Shown: positions 62,713-64,000 of the stretch, piece by piece | Numbering within the stretch: position 1 is the stretch's first letter | Layout of the letters: the number at the start of each line of letters is the position of its first letter | From: Verrucomicrobiota bacterium | Lineage (GTDB): Bacteria; Verrucomicrobiota; Verrucomicrobiia; Limisphaerales; J093 | Length of the DNA: 64,000 nucleotides | Assembly (NCBI GenBank): GCA_027493615.1 | Contig: JAOSKK010000039.1 | Span: 62,001 to 126,000, forward strand | Reading direction: 5' to 3' | The notes under the pieces: model-generated | Databases searched by the model: none | The model's input: only the letters and a program-made list of their open reading frames with translations | What the model was told of the DNA's origin: nothing | Position numbers and translations under genes: made by a program

Positions 62713-64000
62713 ATGAACCGCTGGCTGGCGCTCGGTCTCTTCGGAGCCTTCGTGGTCGGGTCGGCTTTGCGGCTGCCCGGCCTCGCTGAGCGTCCGCTGC
62801 ACACGGACGAGTCGGTTCATGCCTACAAGTTCCTGGGGCTCTGGCAGCAGGGGGAACTACCGGTACGATCCGGACGAGTACCACGGGCCCAGCCTCTATT
62901 ACCTCTCCCTGCCGTTTGCGTGGGCCAGCGGGGCCCGGACGGCGGCGGCCTTGAGTGAAACCACGCTCCGCCTGGTCCCGGCCGTTTTCGGGCTGGGGCT
63001 CATCCTGCTGTTGCCGCTGCTGCGGGACGGCCTGGGCGGGGCGGGGACGGTGTGGGCGGCAGTCTTCACCGCGGTCTCGACCGCCTTCGTGTACTACAGC
63101 CGGTACTTCATTCATGAGGTGCCGCTGATCTTCTTTGCGGCCCTGCTGGGGGCGGCGCTGTGGCGGTATTGGCAGAAACCGTCGTGGGGTTGGGCGGCGC
63201 TGGGGGCTGGCGCTGGGGTTGATGCACGCGACGAAGGAGACGTTCGTTTTTCACCTGGCAGCGCTGGGCGTGGCGGCCGGCGCGAGCCTGTGGTTCGCGC
63301 CGGACCCGCGGGCGGCATGGGGTGAAATGCGCGAGCGGCTCCGCCCGGGCCTGCTGGCGCTTGGCGCGGTCGTGACCGTGCTGGTCTCGGTGACGCTGTT
63401 CACCTCGTTCTTCCGTCATGGGGACGGGCCGCTGGATTCGCTGAGGACCTACCTGCCCTGGCTGGGCCGGGCGGGCGGGGATTCGCCGCACATCCATCCC
63501 TGGTATTTCTATCTGGAGCGGGTGTTCTGGTTCCGGCCGGTGGCGAGTGGACCGCGGTTCAGTGAGGGCTTGATCGGGCTGCTGGCTGTGGTGGGGATGG
63601 TGACGGCGTTTCTGCCGGCGCGGTGGTCGGGGGCTCACCGGGGGGCTGACGCGATTCCTGGCGTTCTACACCGTGGCCCTGTTGGCCGGCTACTCGGTGA
63701 TCAGCTACAAAACGCCCTGGTGCGTGCTGGGCTTTCTGCACGGGCTGATCCTGCTCGCGGGGGTGGGGGCGGCCGCGCTGTTCCGGTGGATCCGGCCCAC
63801 GTGGGGGATTGTTCTGGTGTTCCTGGTCGTCGTAGCCGGGACAGTTCAGCTCGGAAGTCAGGCGTGGCGGGCGAGTCGGACGATGGCGACGGACCAGCGG
63901 AACCCGTACGTGTACGCCCATACCTCGAGAGATTTCATGCGGCTCGTGAACCGCGTGCTCGGCATCGCCGCTGTCGAGCCGCAGCCGACGCGGTTGGGAA
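62713..64000 (+). CDS. TIGR03663-type membrane glycosyltransferase (3' end outside the window)
   Basis: Starts at the ATG at 62713 (MNRWLALGLFGAFVVGSALR). The loop PLHTDESVHAYKFLGLWQQG, then after a break at about 62853 YRYDPDEYHGPSLYYLSLPF, is diagnostic of the TIGR03663 group, related to GT39 transferases. More breaks lie near 63215 (LALGLMHATKETFVFHLAAL follows) and near 63640 (LTRFLAFYTVALLAGYSVIS, YKTPWCVLGFLHGLILLAGV). About eight helices are visible before the window ends. Presumably uses a lipid-linked sugar; acceptor unknown. Confidence 0.75.

Overview
The window looks like a piece of a GC-rich Verrucomicrobiota chromosome, probably of the Limisphaerales/Pedosphaera type. Several traits point there: pseudopilins with a prepilin cleavage helix and an H-x-DG tail, a giant propeller-type sensor histidine kinase with a NarL regulator, a WD40 Ser/Thr kinase paired with an ECF sigma factor, NHL/Ig-like and beta-helix exoproteins, a PEP-CTERM-like protein, sulfatase debris, and ISAzo13- and IS4-type transposases. 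This is inferred from protein types only; the window has no rRNA, tRNA or CRISPR.

Quality warning. Many genes, including the housekeeping genes carB and mnmA, are split across frames. Where I could work out the intended codons, the break is nearly always one base missing (rarely one extra) in a run of G or C. I therefore annotate whole genes across these breaks and treat most of them as consensus errors rather than decay. Real decay also occurs: IS insertions, truncated copies and chimeric remnants.

Layout. 1-6.7 kb: end of a GT2 glycosyltransferase, its TPR-like membrane partner, and a long NHL-repeat/Ig-like exoprotein. 6.8-10.6 kb (minus): Nudix hydrolase, mnmA with two small upstream genes, and a Tat-exported DUF362 protein. 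10.9-18.1 kb: sensor kinase (10995-14870) and response regulator (17408-18066), separated by debris that includes a 237-bp MITE-like element with perfect terminal inverted repeats. 18.1-21.1 kb: sulfatase/pilin wreckage, two adjacent pseudopilin genes and a small LuxR-type regulator.

21.0-38.8 kb is the unusual part. A cassette occurs about three times: a secreted, C-terminally anchored protein (A), a small Cys-rich secreted protein (B), a MauE-like membrane protein with a CxC motif (C), and a polytopic GT-C-like membrane protein (D), followed by a second GT-C protein (E). A, B and C have diverged strongly and are lower in GC. D is almost identical between copies over its second half. A pilin/LuxR-derived block is directly repeated on either side of modules 1 and 2, and an IS4-type element with a 10-bp target duplication interrupts the last D. 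The proposed logic, which is inference, is that C supplies disulfide-forming or redox function for B, A acts as a partner or anchor, and D/E act in glycosylation or lipid-linked sugar transfer.

38.8-43.2 kb: a GT2 gene interrupted by a GA-rich repeat and a beta-helix exoprotein. 43.4-48.2 kb (minus): a tight operon of a PurD-like ATP-grasp enzyme, alanine racemase and an arginyl/leucyl-transferase-like protein, preceded by a Tat-exported Gfo/Idh oxidoreductase. 48.5-53.3 kb: a lipoprotein-like gene, a DUF4038 glycosidase-like protein, and a secreted-protein gene interrupted by an ISAzo13-type element. 53.5-61.6 kb (minus): WD40 kinase, ECF sigma factor, a CxxCH protein and carB. The right end carries a discoidin-like exoprotein and a TIGR03663 membrane glycosyltransferase cut by the window edge.
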